DNA of 64,000 nucleotides, taken from the NCBI RefSeq assembly GCF_000699445.3, contig NC_067202.1, forward strand, positions 18,261,760-18,325,759. The letters are read 5' to 3'. The notes under the pieces were generated by a model that made no database searches, had not been told where the DNA came from, and worked only from the letters and a program-made list of their open reading frames with translations. The DNA is from Schistosoma haematobium (lineage: Eukaryota; Platyhelminthes; Trematoda; Strigeidida; Schistosomatidae). The position numbers were made by a program, and so were the translations under genes. Below, piece after piece: positions 1-10,899 of this stretch; the stretch's first letter is position 1, and each line of letters starts with the position of its first letter.

Positions 1-269
1 GAAACCTTCTGTACAGAGTCCGAGGAATTTTTGGAACATGTATTCGACACATAAATCAAATCTATAAAAACAAAAGAACAATGTAGTCTCGAAATAACCG
101 GCCGAATTTTCCGTTGGAGTTAATCTTAGATACACCAATGCTACACATGCCAAAGCACACCAAAAAGAAGCCTCGGACAAGGCTGACGACAAGAATAATG
201 AGACGCCACCGCAACCCAGTTGTCAAACTACAAGTAGATTCTAGAAAGAAATCTTATTCGGGGGGGGGG
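1..269 (+). pseudogene. LTR retrotransposon pol 3' end, broken
   Basis: The frame leading up to the LTR reads FPLELILDTPMLHMPKHTKK, followed by further Lys/Arg-rich sequence. It has at least one stop upstream and ends just before a G-rich polypurine run (260-269). I read this as the basic C-terminal end of a pol polyprotein. Whether it is Ty3/Gypsy or BEL/Pao cannot be settled here. The rest of the element is left of the window. Confidence 0.6.
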
Positions 270-620
270 TGTTGAGTCGGCTTTCGGAGAACTTCAACAG
301 AGCTTCCAGAGGCCCAAAAAAGCCGAAAAGTCCTAGCTAATCAGAGCATGATGCGGCATTCTAGAATTCCAACGTGGCGTGCTACCATTGGTCAGTAGCA
401 TAATACGTCGTCAACTGATTGGTCGAAATATGATGTTGGTTTAATAAACGTTAAAATCTATAAATACCCATGTTTACTGTACAAAAACGAAATTTGCAGT
501 AAAGTATTTCTCTCATGCTTTGCGTCTTCTCGCAGGTGTTCAGGTCGCTGTGTAGTTCTATCTTGCGGGTTTCCAGAGACGATTAGGAAACCAATATAGC
601 ATTCAATCGACAAGACATAT
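270..620 (+). mobile_element. 3' LTR of the retrotransposon
   Basis: Begins TGTTGAGTCGG directly after a polypurine tract of ten G, as expected for a 3' LTR. It has an AATAAA at about 440 and a TATA box (TATAAATA) near 459-466. The right end is unclear, around the CA-containing stretch at 605-620. The related sequence at 48040-48380 is a decayed copy. Confidence 0.65.
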
Positions 621-1045
621 CACTTACGAACTTACTTAACTACTTACTTATATATTTTCTGACTTACTTACACAGTTACTTACTTACTTACTTACACACT
701 TACTTACACACTTACTTACTTACTTATTTTCTTAATTACTTACACACATACTTACTTACATAATTACACACTTACTTACTTACTTACTTACCTACTTAAT
801 TACTTACTTTCTGACTTACTTAAACACATACTTACTTACTTACTTACTTACTTACTTTCTGACTTACTTACACACATACTTACTTAATTACTTACTTACT
901 TACTTACTCACTTACATCCACACTTATTCACTTAGTTACTTACTTACTTCCACACTTATTGACTTACTTATTTCCACAATTAATTATTTACTTACTTACG
1001 TACTTACTTCCACACTTACTAACTTACTTACTTACTTACATAAGC
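620..1045. repeat. Long degenerate (ACTT)n array
   Basis: About 425 bp of ACTT units, broken by short ACACAT or TTTCTG interruptions that themselves recur, suggesting higher-order duplication. It runs without a gap into a family A 3' end at 1041 whose tail is (TAAG)n, so it is best read as an expanded retrotransposon tail. Confidence 0.9.
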
Positions 1046-1100
1046 CTATTACTCCTGTCGAGCAGCATATTCCTCCCACCACAAACATTCTTCATCACTA
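1041..1100 (-). mobile_element. Family A (RTE-like) 3' terminal stub
   Basis: Matches the last ~60 nt of family A elsewhere in the window (compare 56085-56145): the tail, then a degenerate copy of the sequence around GCCTGTTACTCC. Confidence 0.65.
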
Positions 1101-1489
1101 CTGATAAAAATTAAAGTTCTTCTGTCTTTTAAAGACAATTACACTTTACTTATTCCTTGGGTTGCATAGTGATTAAATAGTGATTTAAATAAAAAAATTT
1201 CTAATAACCCATTTTGTTCTTTCAATTTATGATTGATTGTTCTGATATTATTTTCAAGCATAGGAAACAGATCTAAATTTCGAAATATAAAGCTTATAAA
1301 CATGGATCATTTTACTATAGAAATGACAATTAGAAGTTATGTTGCTAAGTGAAATAGTATTCATAATTGTTCCTATTTAATCAATTCTCTAGTTACTATA
1401 CAAATTATTCATTGATTAGATACCATCATTATTAACCTACTGTAATAGACAATGAATCAGCTATCAATTGACGAAATAAATTAGGAAAA
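1101..1489. other. No recognisable feature
   Basis: AT-rich sequence between two retroelement stubs; no coding signal or repeat seen. Confidence 0.6.
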
Positions 1490-1745
1490 GATATTGTAAA
1501 TGGACAGGAACTACATTACAAAAATCATCAAACTAGATCATGAGGCAAGTGGTAACTTGAAATCTTGAAAGTAAACGGGAAAGGGGAAAGCTGAAGAACG
1601 CACTGCATCAAGAATTGGAAGCAGACAAGGAAAAGAAGACGTGGAAAGGTTAGCCAAGAACAGAGGTGGGTGAAGAATGCTGGTGAGCGGTTTATGCTCC
1701 TCGATGAGGAGTAACTTGCATAAGCAAGTAAGTTAGTAAGTATAA
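1490..1745 (+). mobile_element. Family A (RTE-like) 3' fragment
   Basis: Decayed C-terminal reverse transcriptase and 3' UTR sequence. It shares AATGCTGGTGAGCGG and GAGGAGTAAC with other family A copies and ends with AAGTAAGT-type tail units. 5'-truncated. Confidence 0.75.
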
Positions 1746-1924
1746 ATATTGACTTGAATATTTCACTCAAAAAAACGATTGCTAATTATACTCATCGAAC
1801 AAAAATTTCAAGTAAAAATCATACTCTTCCATATAGCATCCAACTATAGAATTAGCAGCAAACTTCTCAAAAATGATTGATCACAAACATATTGATTATT
1901 TAAAAAATGATCTTAATGGTGGAA

Positions 1925-2105
1925 TTCATGGATCAACTGAAGCTAGACCACGATCCACGATCCCGCCTCACGAGATTCGAACCTAGGATCTATCGGGTCT
2001 CTCACGGGAACGCCTAACCTCTAGACCACTGAGCCAATATCTAACAGTGTTGATATCTAACCTCAACTAATCCAAGACATTGAGCGAAACATCCACCATT
2101 GTCTT
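1925..2105 (-). mobile_element. Family H SINE-like element, ribozyme deleted
   Basis: On the minus strand it has the tRNA-like region (TAGAGGTTAGGCG with a TTCGAATCTC B box), then jumps from GGATCGTGGAT straight to GTGGTCTAGCTTCAG. The hammerhead present in sister copies is therefore missing by an internal deletion. Confidence 0.75.
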
Positions 2106-2354
2106 CATTCAGTTACTATCTCAACTGACTCAATTGATCTCAACTACTAAATTTACCATAATATTCACAAAACCCTTTCTGATATTGAAATAATGATTCA
2201 CTGCATGATTGCGAATATGTAACCTATTTCAATTGATTACCTGTGTTTTCTTTTATTAAATCTTCAATAGTTTTATTCACATATCCAAAATCAGCTGAAA
2301 ACAAAAATTACATTTACATTAAATGACTAGCAGGTGATTTAGCTATAAGGAGTT

Positions 2355-2436
2355 ATGTAGTGATGCTGTTTGGAGGCCTATGCTCCTTTGTGAGGGGTAA
2401 CGGGCATATGGAGTAGTAGTAGTAGTAGTAGTAGTT
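2355..2436 (+). mobile_element. Family A 3' end with (TAG)n tail
   Basis: Short 5'-truncated stub containing GGCCTATGCTCC and GAGGGGTAAC, ending in eight TAG units (2412-2435). Confidence 0.7.
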
Positions 2437-2705
2437 ATGTAATGAACGAAAAAACAAATAAGGACGATCGAATGTATTTGAATACAGAATAAGATAACAC
2501 CTTAGTGAAATCTGAGAACCATACAGTAAATACTTCATTTGCATAATGTCAATCTATTGTCTCAGACTTGATTGTTCTTTCGTCTCAATACCAGTCATTC
2601 TCTGTTCTCTTTCGCTTTTGTTCGATCCTCTTAACCTTCTGCTGTCAGTTATTTCACTTTCGATTGATGATACACACTACTTATATCTGTTGATATCGGT
2701 AGCAT
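2430..2705 (-). repeat. Family E hairpin-headed repeat
   Basis: The minus strand carries the family E landmarks in order: an imperfect ACTTAT/ATAAGT palindrome, a GCAGAAGGTTAAGA block, and TTTGCAAATGAAGTATT-like sequence. Similar copies are at 3335, 23088, 29430, 29880, 39295 and 53775. Confidence 0.65.
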
Positions 2706-2727
2706 ACAAAACAGTTATATTTTAAAT

Positions 2728-3130
2728 TTAATTGGGTTGGTTGGTGGACACGGAGAGTCCACCTAGAAGAGTTGGATAACCCTGATTCTAAACCGATGGT
2801 GCACATGGTCTTCAGGATCCTGAGGTAAGAAATGGCATATGAACCGATTATTGGCCACCGTCTACCGCGAAACTTCATCTCCTTACATTACTGTGCTGAG
2901 AATTCTATATTGTACCAAAATATAATATTGAATAAAGCCATTAATAATAATAATAATAATACTCCACTGTGTTGTGGATTAAACCTGTAGGTTAAAGGCT
3001 GAGGATGTGTTCCCCTAGGAAAACCGCCTGCTCCTGTCACAGCACCCGGGAAGTATCACAGTCCACTCATAAATCAAGTGACTTGTATGCCCGTCTTTTA
3101 CCAATATTTGTGCGTTCAAATAAATCAATA
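2728..3130 (+). mobile_element. Family D non-autonomous element with insertion
   Basis: 5'-truncated copy ending GTTCAAATAAATCAA. Compared with the other D copies, ~75 bp (about 2890-2965) is inserted, ending in (TAA)n after AATAAAGCC. This looks like a second short retroposed fragment nested in the first. Confidence 0.7.
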
Positions 3131-3334
3131 TATAAATCTCAATGGTTCACTTATAATCCCTATTAGTTCCGAACTACGAATTTGTGATGATGTTTAACGT
3201 GCGTGATAATTTGTCTTTCATGCATCTACCCATCACATATTTCAGATATTGAATTAAACAGGTTAGTTTATTCAATACACTATTTCAAAATTTATAGGAT
3301 CAATGACCCAATGATAGAAATAAACTGGACAAAC

Positions 3335-3560
3335 TGTTCTGTATACTACTAATGTCAACAGTTATAAGTAGTATATACCATCAAACAAAAATGAAATGTC
3401 AACAGAATGTGATCGTTATGAAACTGAAGGACGATTGATTGAGATTCCCTAAATGAATTATATACTGTATACTATTCAGATTTCATTAAGACATTCTATA
3501 ATGGTGTGTTCAATTACATTGAGTTTGGATAAAATACCAACAACAAAAAACTGTTTATCG
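3335..3560 (+). repeat. Family E repeat
   Basis: Has the ACTAATGTCAACAGTTATAA/GTAGTAT head and the GACGATTGATTG block of the family; decayed. Confidence 0.5.
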
Positions 3561-3914
3561 AACATACAATAAAAGATCATTTTCGACTTACAAAATGATG
3601 GAAGTGAATGAATAGACAAGAAGAACATGTCTATGCAGAGTAATATTGAAAGGTACGTTGTTAATGGAACCTCCCTCGATCGATCAATCGGTTCTCTCGG
3701 TACTCTCTCTCATTGTCCCCGTGCTTTTATTATGTCATCAGTGAAGATTATTGATTGACCAATGATTAGTGAAATAAAACAAAAGAAAATGATTCATTTA
3801 AATTAAATCAAGTCATATTTTATATTGGATAGATATTCGCCAACTCTCAGGAATGTACAAATATAATATAGTAGTGTTATTCAAACTGAATATATGAACT
3901 TGATAAGTAAAGAT

Positions 3915-4320
3915 GAATGGTGGTTAGTAGTGGAATCCAGGACACGGGTTTCGACTTATCTGGGATTCGTTAGCTGGATGTACCTGCATCTCAGAGTTGA
4001 TGCTCACTCTGTGACTCCAACCCAGTACCATTCGCTTCAAACGCCATCGCGTTATCCACTCAGCTACTGAGTCCTGATAGTCACTTGCTAATACAATGGC
4101 GAGAAGTTTAAATTCATTGGCATTGTTTGCCTGTATCTTTCCAGTGATAGCCACTATCCATCTTTGATTAGAATGCTTGTGACTTAAGACAACGTCGAGG
4201 CGGTTCACACAGGATGCACGTATGACGGCAAGAGACTGATCAATCGCAGTCCTTAATAACAATGAGAAGATAATTAAAACAACACCAAGTGAAGTGAATA
4301 GATGAGCAATCATAGTTCGT
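3915..4320 (-). mobile_element. S-alpha element, full-length type
   Basis: On the minus strand: an upstream region, a tRNA-like A box (TAGCTGAGTGG) and B box (GGGTTGGAGTC), CATCAACTCTGAGATGCAGG, then a hammerhead-like block and TGGATTCCACTAC. The order matches the schistosome S-alpha repeat, which is known to be transcribed by Pol III. Confidence 0.85.
3935..3979 (-). ncRNA. Decayed S-alpha hammerhead ribozyme
   Basis: Stem I (ATCCAG/CTGGAT), stem III (AC-CCGT-GT) and the GTC cleavage site remain. The catalytic core reads CTAACGA instead of CTGANGA, changing an invariant G, and stem II is partly broken. Predicted inactive. Confidence 0.8.
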
Positions 4321-4454
4321 TTAATTATTTCATATTACCTACCATTACGAATGAGTAAATGAACAATTATGATTAATTCGAAATATCTTCCTCGTATCTG
4401 TCACCTGAAAACAACATTTAAATAATTCATTTGGTATTGTTTTACTTGAATCTT

Positions 4455-4690
4455 CCCATTGGTGTTTTAGGACTGAAATTGATCAGTCTCTTATTGGCAT
4501 ATGTGCACACTGTGCGTATGCCTCGATATTGACTTAACTTACAAGTATTATAAGCTTGTATAAGCTTGTATAAGCTTTAGTCTCAGAGTGAACATCAACT
4601 CTGAGATGCAGGTACATCCAGCTGACGAGTCCAAAACAGGACGAAACGCGCGTCCTGGATTCCACTGCTAGCCACTATCCATCTTAACAT
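4455..4690 (+). mobile_element. S-alpha element with intact hammerhead
   Basis: Shares the upstream TTGATCAGTCTCTT and the CATCAACTCTGAGATGCAGG segments with the 3915-4320 copy. The tRNA-like promoter section is absent and replaced by three TATAAGCTTG-type units (about 4549-4575). The two copies are in opposite orientation, ~135 bp apart. Confidence 0.85.
4616..4660 (+). ncRNA. Intact S-alpha hammerhead ribozyme
   Basis: Type I hammerhead with every invariant element: stem I ATCCAG/CTGGAT (6 bp), core CTGACGA (4622-4628), stem II GTCC/GGAC with loop AAAACA, GAAA, the short stem III AC-GCGC-GT, and cleavage after GTC at 4654. This matches the well-studied Schistosoma hammerhead fold. Confidence 0.93.
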
Positions 4691-4792
4691 TTAAATAACT
4701 TTGTATTCTGAATATTTTCTTCTACTCTATCAATATCAATTATATAACCACACATAAAGAGCATTGTCATTAGTCTGTTAAGTATATTTATT

Positions 4793-5200
4793 TATTTAAA
4801 CATAAGGACATTGGTACAAGTAGGCACTAAATACATATGAGCCACGTAAACCTCATGATTAATGTGAGGGCTGGGATACTGCCTCGCCGCCCAAACTTAA
4901 GTAGATTGTTTTCTTAGGGGCCACGCCCGGAGCATCCGACTTAAAGGTTTAATCCACAGTACAGTGGAGCAACTTTAGAAGATGCAATCTCACGGTAACC
5001 GGTGACCAACGATAGGTTCATGTGCCATTTGTTTCCTTAGGATCCTGGAACCCATGTGCACTTTTGGTTTTCCAACTCACCTGGATGGATCCTCCATGTC
5101 CACCAACCCGGATAAGGAGCCAGACATTCGCTTTTCGTCCTCTCACTTTCGTAAACAACATCCTGGCCATAAGAGGGGGGTAAGTAAGACTTCGCAGGCA
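4793..5200 (-). mobile_element. Family D non-autonomous element
   Basis: Minus-strand copy of the D repeat, with the ACCAATGGTGCACAT-like, TCCTAAGGAAACAAATGG-like and ATTTATGTGTTTAAAT-type landmarks in degenerate form. Confidence 0.75.
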
Positions 5201-5244
5201 GTGCTTGCAGTTACAATGACAAATGTAAGTGAGTTACATAAATA

Positions 5245-5592
5245 ATATTTATGCCGGATACTATCAGCAACAGCCTTCTGTGGCAGAGGGCGAACCAGAT
5301 TCCAACTGATAAGCAAAATAGGAAAAGACGATGGAAATTGATAGGAAGTACATTACAGAAAACACCAAACTGCATCACGAGGCAAGTCCGAACTTAGGAT
5401 TCTGAAGAGAAGCGGCAAAGTGGAAGGCCAAAGAACACATTACGACGGGAAATAGAAGCAGATACAAAAAGGATGATTAGCAGTTGTAAAGAACTGGAAA
5501 GGATTGGTCGGAACAGAGTTTGAAAAAGAATACTTGTGAGGGACCTGTGCTGCTCCACGAGGAGTAACAGACGTAAGTATGTAAGTTATGTA
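5245..5592 (+). mobile_element. Family A (RTE-like) 3' fragment
   Basis: Decayed copy of the C-terminal reverse transcriptase region (CATCACGAGGCAAG, GAAATAGAAGCAGATA) through to the 3' end GAGGAGTAACAGACGTAAG and tail. Confidence 0.8.
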
Positions 5593-5599
5593 TACCAGA

Positions 5600-6220
5600 C
5601 TGTTTTCTGATCAAAGACTTGATAAGATCAATTCGCTTGTTTGATAAGATGGATCTATTGTGAAATTTCTATTCTGTTTTATTATTATGATCTAAATATT
5701 TTTTTGGTTCTTTCTCTTTTGTTTATTAACATACCATCAAAATGGAACCATTTTCAACTCATTTCTGATTTCAATTTTAATGTGATCAAGTTAACTATTT
5801 TCGCTTAATGAAACATAATAATTAACAGAAGTAGAGTTTCAAAACAGACATCTAAAGACAATAATCTATTGAAACTACTTCAGTCAAACTTATAGAATTT
5901 GAGGTGAACTTTCTAAATTTAGATCACAGATCATGCGAAACGTGATCTGCAAGTGAATTATTAATAAGCATTAACATCATAATGCTTGAAAATTGAATTG
6001 CCTTATTTCTTGTTTCACATTTATTCAGTCAAACATGCTTTGATGATTATTTGACAAAACACTTTTACTCATCAGTGCACTGGATATCGAGAAGTGAAAG
6101 ATGATTATCTTCTGGTTCACTTCATCGAATCACAAGTAGTCGAAATAGTGATGTTACGTAATACGTCATCATTGAATATCTGAAATACAGTTCAATAAAT
6201 ATTTATTCCAATGGTTAAGA
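5600..6220. other. No recognisable feature
   Basis: AT-rich intergenic sequence without long open frames; I see nothing definite in it. Confidence 0.6.
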
Positions 6221-6221
6221 T

Positions 6222-6290
6222 CATGAGACAGTTGAAGCTAGACCACCATGGGAAACTTGGACACACTGGACGGCCGTTCCGTCAGATGTG
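6222..6290 (-). mobile_element. Family H 3' stub
   Basis: Only the last ~70 nt of the element: end of the hammerhead (GGAACGGCCGTCCAGTG) through GTGGTCTAGCTTCAACTG. Confidence 0.7.
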
Positions 6291-6529
6291 GAATGTCTGC
6301 CAAGAGAAGATAGAATTGAAGAGGATAGAAAAGAACACAATAAGCCATTGTAATAACAACTGAATTAAGAGAATCATGATGCACGTAAACCACAATTAAA
6401 GGATGATGTGCAAATAATGTATTTAATGTGATTTTCCTTCTCCATAAATAACAGGTTGATATAAGCCTTGTGAATTGAGCTCGTCCTATGTCGTCCACTC
6501 AATTGTCTTTAATTTTAACAGCTTTTGGC

Positions 6530-6875
6530 GTTTAGATAATGTGATCAGATCGTGAGAAAATTCTTGAAGTTCTGGTGAGAAACCGTAACCCGTGGAGCTA
6601 ATCCGTGTCAGTTAGAAACAGGCGTCTACCTCAGTAAAATGGAAGATGGTCACGCAATTTCGTGGATTGATTGATGTTAGACACCATTGGATGCCAGCTC
6701 AGTGGTCCAGTACGTTAAATGTTCACGCACGAAACTGAAAGCCCTGACTTGGAATCTCGCGAGCGGGACCGTGGATGCTCACTGCTGAGGAGCCCCACAA
6801 TAGGACGAAACGGCTGTCCAGTGCTTCCAGGTTTTCAATGGTGGTCTTACATCAACAGGTTCGTGATCTCAATCA
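6530..6875 (+). mobile_element. Family H SINE-like element, full length
   Basis: Complete order: 5' region (TTCTGGTGAGAA, TACCTCAGTAAAATGGAAGA), tRNA-like A box region CAGCTCAGTGGTCCAG and B-box-like region (CTTGGAATCTC), GCGGGACCGTGG, hammerhead, and the 3' end CTTCCAGGTTTTCAATGG. Confidence 0.85.
6780..6824 (+). ncRNA. Family H hammerhead ribozyme, core intact
   Basis: Stem I CACTG/CAGTG, core CTGAGGA (6785-6791), stem II GCCC/GGAC with one mismatch, GAAA, stem III AC-GGCT-GT, and the GTC site at 6816-6818. Plausibly active but with a weakened stem II. Confidence 0.75.
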
Positions 6876-6879
6876 AAAA

Positions 6880-9420
6880 TGACCAGTCTCTACAACCCCT
6901 ATACTGATACAAAATTTTATCTCAACTTTGTCATATTGGCGCAACACATTTCGAAAATTCAAACCACATATTCACTTGTTAAGGGGTTCATATTTGAACG
7001 AGTTTCGATAAGTAGATAGATGAAAATGCTCAAACATAAAAAATAAAGCACTGTGAAACGTATCAATCCACTAGATAAATCAATGGTAATAAGATAGGTT
7101 GATTGAAAGTACAAATGGATAGTAAACACATAAATCGGGTTCAAACGTTTGTATGGCTACAGTTACAAAAACCTGATTTTACATCTTGGACACTTTACAG
7201 ACAAAGTCACCACGCTTGAGTTGAAATCACTATAAAGCTGACTTATTGACAAACTGACTGAGATTCCAGGCGACTATAGTTCCAAAATTAAAGTAAAGGT
7301 AGCAAAGTCTTATCATCAATGATTTTTGCATGTTTACAATAGGGCATAAGGTGATATCACGGCAAAACAGGGAGGAAACGGTGAAAAATTGACCGATCAA
7401 CAGAAAAAATGAGTAAAGTTATTATAGGACAATTCAAAGTCAATCAATAAATGTTCACAGGAACAGAATTTATCTGTCACGATATTAATGTTTATGAAAT
7501 TATCAGGGTTTCACGCATCTACTTATAAGTATTCAGTAGTATCAATTATATGCACTGAATAAATAATCAGGGAATTTGTTTCATGTGCAGTATTATTGTA
7601 TAAAATTAGTTTTAATTTTCTAACTTTCTTTTGTCTTTAATTTAATTTCTCATGTTTTGTGTAATACTCACCACAAGATCCTCCAGTTCGTAGATGTGAA
7701 AGTGGGAAGGTATTGCATTATATCACATGTCAATTCAATTTGATAAACTTGACCGTAATTTACAGAACGAACTGTTAGAACATAACCTCAAACATTTTGA
7801 ATTATAGCAGATATCAGTTGATGTTCAAAACACAATGGGATGATAACCTAAAGTCACAAAACTAACACAACACCTATTATTTATTTATACATAAGCCTAT
7901 GTAAACACGACTACTTCCATTTACCATACGCGATAATATGATATGTAACGTTTAATTAATACAAACAAACTTGTTCGGTTACTGTTATTAAATTTTGCTA
8001 TATTGTAACGGATTTGTAACCAAACAACGCTTCCAGAATGGCTATTAAATCACTCAAGGTTGTCAACAGTGTACAGTTTCCCAAATAAAATGAGCTGTCC
8101 TATACTGAATATCTAAATGTAACATGAACATGTAGTTCAAACAATAAATGTGCCGTTCATTTGACTGTGAAATCAACTGTCTAACGATCAAACACTCTCC
8201 CGAATTACAATATCATTATCAAACATGAAATCACACTTCATTTGAGGATAAACGCACAGAATAAACTGTGCACGCAGTCGTTACGTGAAGTGTACAACTT
8301 CAAATGAAAATTGTTGAGTTAAGAGAAAAAGAAAAGTGTATCCGCTTTCTGAATACATCACAGTTTGATATGGAATACAATGATCGGTCGTCAATGAAAG
8401 AGTTCAACTTTTCCTCAGATCAATTATTGGATCTTCAAGTATCAGATGTTCTTCATGTGTACTATGTTACGGACAATCGCACAACGACAAAACAAATCAT
8501 TAGTCTTCATTGATTTTCAAATTAATATCAGTTTGTGATTAAGAAATGGACACATAATGTTCTCTGGTCTTATTGTCCATGGTAAACAGTGTCCAATTGT
8601 GCTTGTTCAGTAATGTTTGGAAGTGATTGTAAAGATGAAAAGGGAACATCGAATAGATGAATGAATACAAATGATTAGTGATTAGAAACTAGAGATACAA
8701 CTAATATGAAGAAACGACCAACATATAGATGTTCCAGTAAACAAGACAAATCTCAACAAATGGAATATTTCGGTCTTCCATTTGAAATTCTATGCTAACT
8801 CAACTGGATTCAATGAATTGTATGATTCACAGATTTACAAGGGTCTTAAACAATAGTAACTAATGATATGCAACATTCTTTCATTCATCAAAGGAATTTT
8901 CCATCAAGTATCACTAAATATTACCATATAGTTCACTTCATCTCACAAAGAATATGATAATCGTTGATTTATCAACTCATGTATCGAAACACTAAACACA
9001 AACAAAATGGCGAATCTCAGCGTTAACAAATACACATCAACACCATATGTGAGAATTATCCTTAAAAGACAATGCCATTCGATTACACAGAATTATTACA
9101 CATATTCAAATGAACAGTTTTATACCAGACAATACATCTACACATAACACGTCCATGCAAATTCGCTTTTTCACAAACAGATCAACATCATGAAAGGCAG
9201 AAAGATTGTCGAGACTGATCTACCTCATCACAGGACTGTTCGCACTCACACAGCTAACCAGATCTACACACATATCAAGGATTTCAATTGATCGATTGAC
9301 TGATCAGTTAGTTAGGGAGAGCATGAAGTTTAGAACTAACTAATTGAGAACTGTTACTAAAACTGCACATTGGATGGTTAATTATAACATGAAATTTACA
9401 TTTGCATTAACATGACAAAT
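6880..9420. other. Intergenic, no confident gene
   Basis: AT-rich sequence. The only open frame of note is 8304-8513 on the plus strand. I recognise no repeat family here, which makes it one of the largest repeat-poor stretches in the window. Confidence 0.55.
8304..8513 (+). other. 69-codon open frame, unknown
   Basis: Starts MKIVELREKEKCIRFLNTS and ends KQIISLH. I recognise no family. The composition is charged and balanced, unlike most chance frames nearby, but there is no further support. Probably chance. Confidence 0.15.
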
Positions 9421-10083
9421 ATTTGCTAACAATAGTGAATCATCAATTCACAATTAACATGATGAATTTATCACAGCTGAAACATACAACATACTTGATG
9501 TATTGCACAATGCTTAGACATACGTGATGTATTAAACATTGCTTATACAAGATAAACATTCGAAGTGTAATGTTTGTAATTTGTATGGATGCTCAGTCGA
9601 TGTTTCTATTCATTTTGAAGTCCCTTCTCTCTTACCTTTTTCAAATATTTGAGATCGTCGATCGTGTCATCGTTTTTGATAAACAACTGATGACGAAATC
9701 TCACTTCTTATAATTGTTATTTATTTGTAGATTTGAACTGTGTTATCCAATCTCAACGATCTCACTATTTCACCCATTTATTCTCCTCAACAATGTGTTC
9801 CATATGGTGAAAGAGGCGAGCATGTTTTGATTGGTGAATGCAGTTGATACATTTCAATCCTCTTCCTCCTCCTCCTTCCCCGTCCACTGTTGTTCTCTCA
9901 ATCATGGTTGTCGTGAATTGTACCTCACATAAATTCACTTCACAAATACATCGCATTCATCATTCCATTTGTAAAGTTAATCTTGTCTAAGCATTGTGCA
10001 ATACATCAAGTATGTTGTATGTTTCAGCTGTGATTAATTCATCATGTTAATTGTGAATTGATGATTCACTACTGTTAGCAAAT
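9421..10083. repeat. Foldback element with 99-bp inverted arms
   Basis: Arms at 9421-9519 and 9985-10083 are inverted copies that differ at 2 of 99 positions by my count, around a 465-nt spacer. The left arm is followed by a second, diverged ~30-nt unit similar to its inner end. No open frame in the spacer looks like a transposase, so this could be a non-autonomous foldback transposon or a hairpin RNA source. Confidence 0.85.
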
Positions 10084-10189
10084 TTTATTTCATAACTTTT
10101 GAACGGATTGATATTTTTCAATGGGGCGTGCTTTGTCTTACTTATCTAACTGAGTGCTATTCAATGATGTATAATGTGTACACGTACAT

Positions 10190-10800
10190 GGTGATTTGTA
10201 TTTCCTGAATGTGTGTCCTATCCACTTTCAGAGCTTTTTCCTTATTTCTTCTTCCACTGGGATCTGGTTTGTTCTCTCCCACAGTAGGTTGTTGCTGGTA
10301 ATGTCGGGCCAACGGATCCGAAGTATTTTGCGTAGACAACTTTTAATAAACACTTGTATCTTCCGGATGATGGCTTCTGTAGTTCCCCAGGTTTCCGCCC
10401 CATAAAGCAGAACTGTTTCGACATTTGTATTGAAAATTCTAAATTTGGTGTTTGTGGACAGTTGTTTAGACTTCCAAATATTCTTCAACTGTAAATGCAC
10501 TGCTCTTGCTTCATCGATCCGCGCTTTCACATCTGCATCAGATCCACTGTGTTCATAAATGATGTTGTCCAGATATTTTAAGGTTTTTATATCATCCGAA
10601 GAATTCTCTGTTATGTATGATTTGGTTCGTTCATGATGTGTTGTAACGGAGGACCTTGCGTTTCCCTTTGTGTATGTTAGGATACACAGCTGCTTAGGCT
10701 GCTGCTACACCAGTCGTCTTCTTCTGCATTTGTTGATGCGTGTGCGATAGGAGAGCCAGATCATCTGCAAGGTCTAGATCGTTCGACGGCACCCATTGCC
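10190..10800 (-). pseudogene. Family A (RTE-like) reverse transcriptase fragment
   Basis: The longest frame (10530-10228) reads [19 protein letters not shown], then LRKILRIRWPDITSNNLLWE, the region after the polymerase motifs. Upstream, near 10750-10780, a degraded ADDLALLS motif remains (the FADD site with F lost). Frames are broken and it is truncated at both ends. Confidence 0.85.
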
Positions 10801-10899
10801 TGTATTTGCAGTTCGGCTGGAGGATCTTGGGGTTGATTTGAGCTATGATCTTAAAACCACGGCCTACTGCCAGGTGATTGCAGATTGGGGGTTTGAAAC

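Noticed and set aside
620..1045. CRISPR-like array
   Set aside because: Units are simple ACTT tetranucleotides without unique spacers, in a eukaryotic context.
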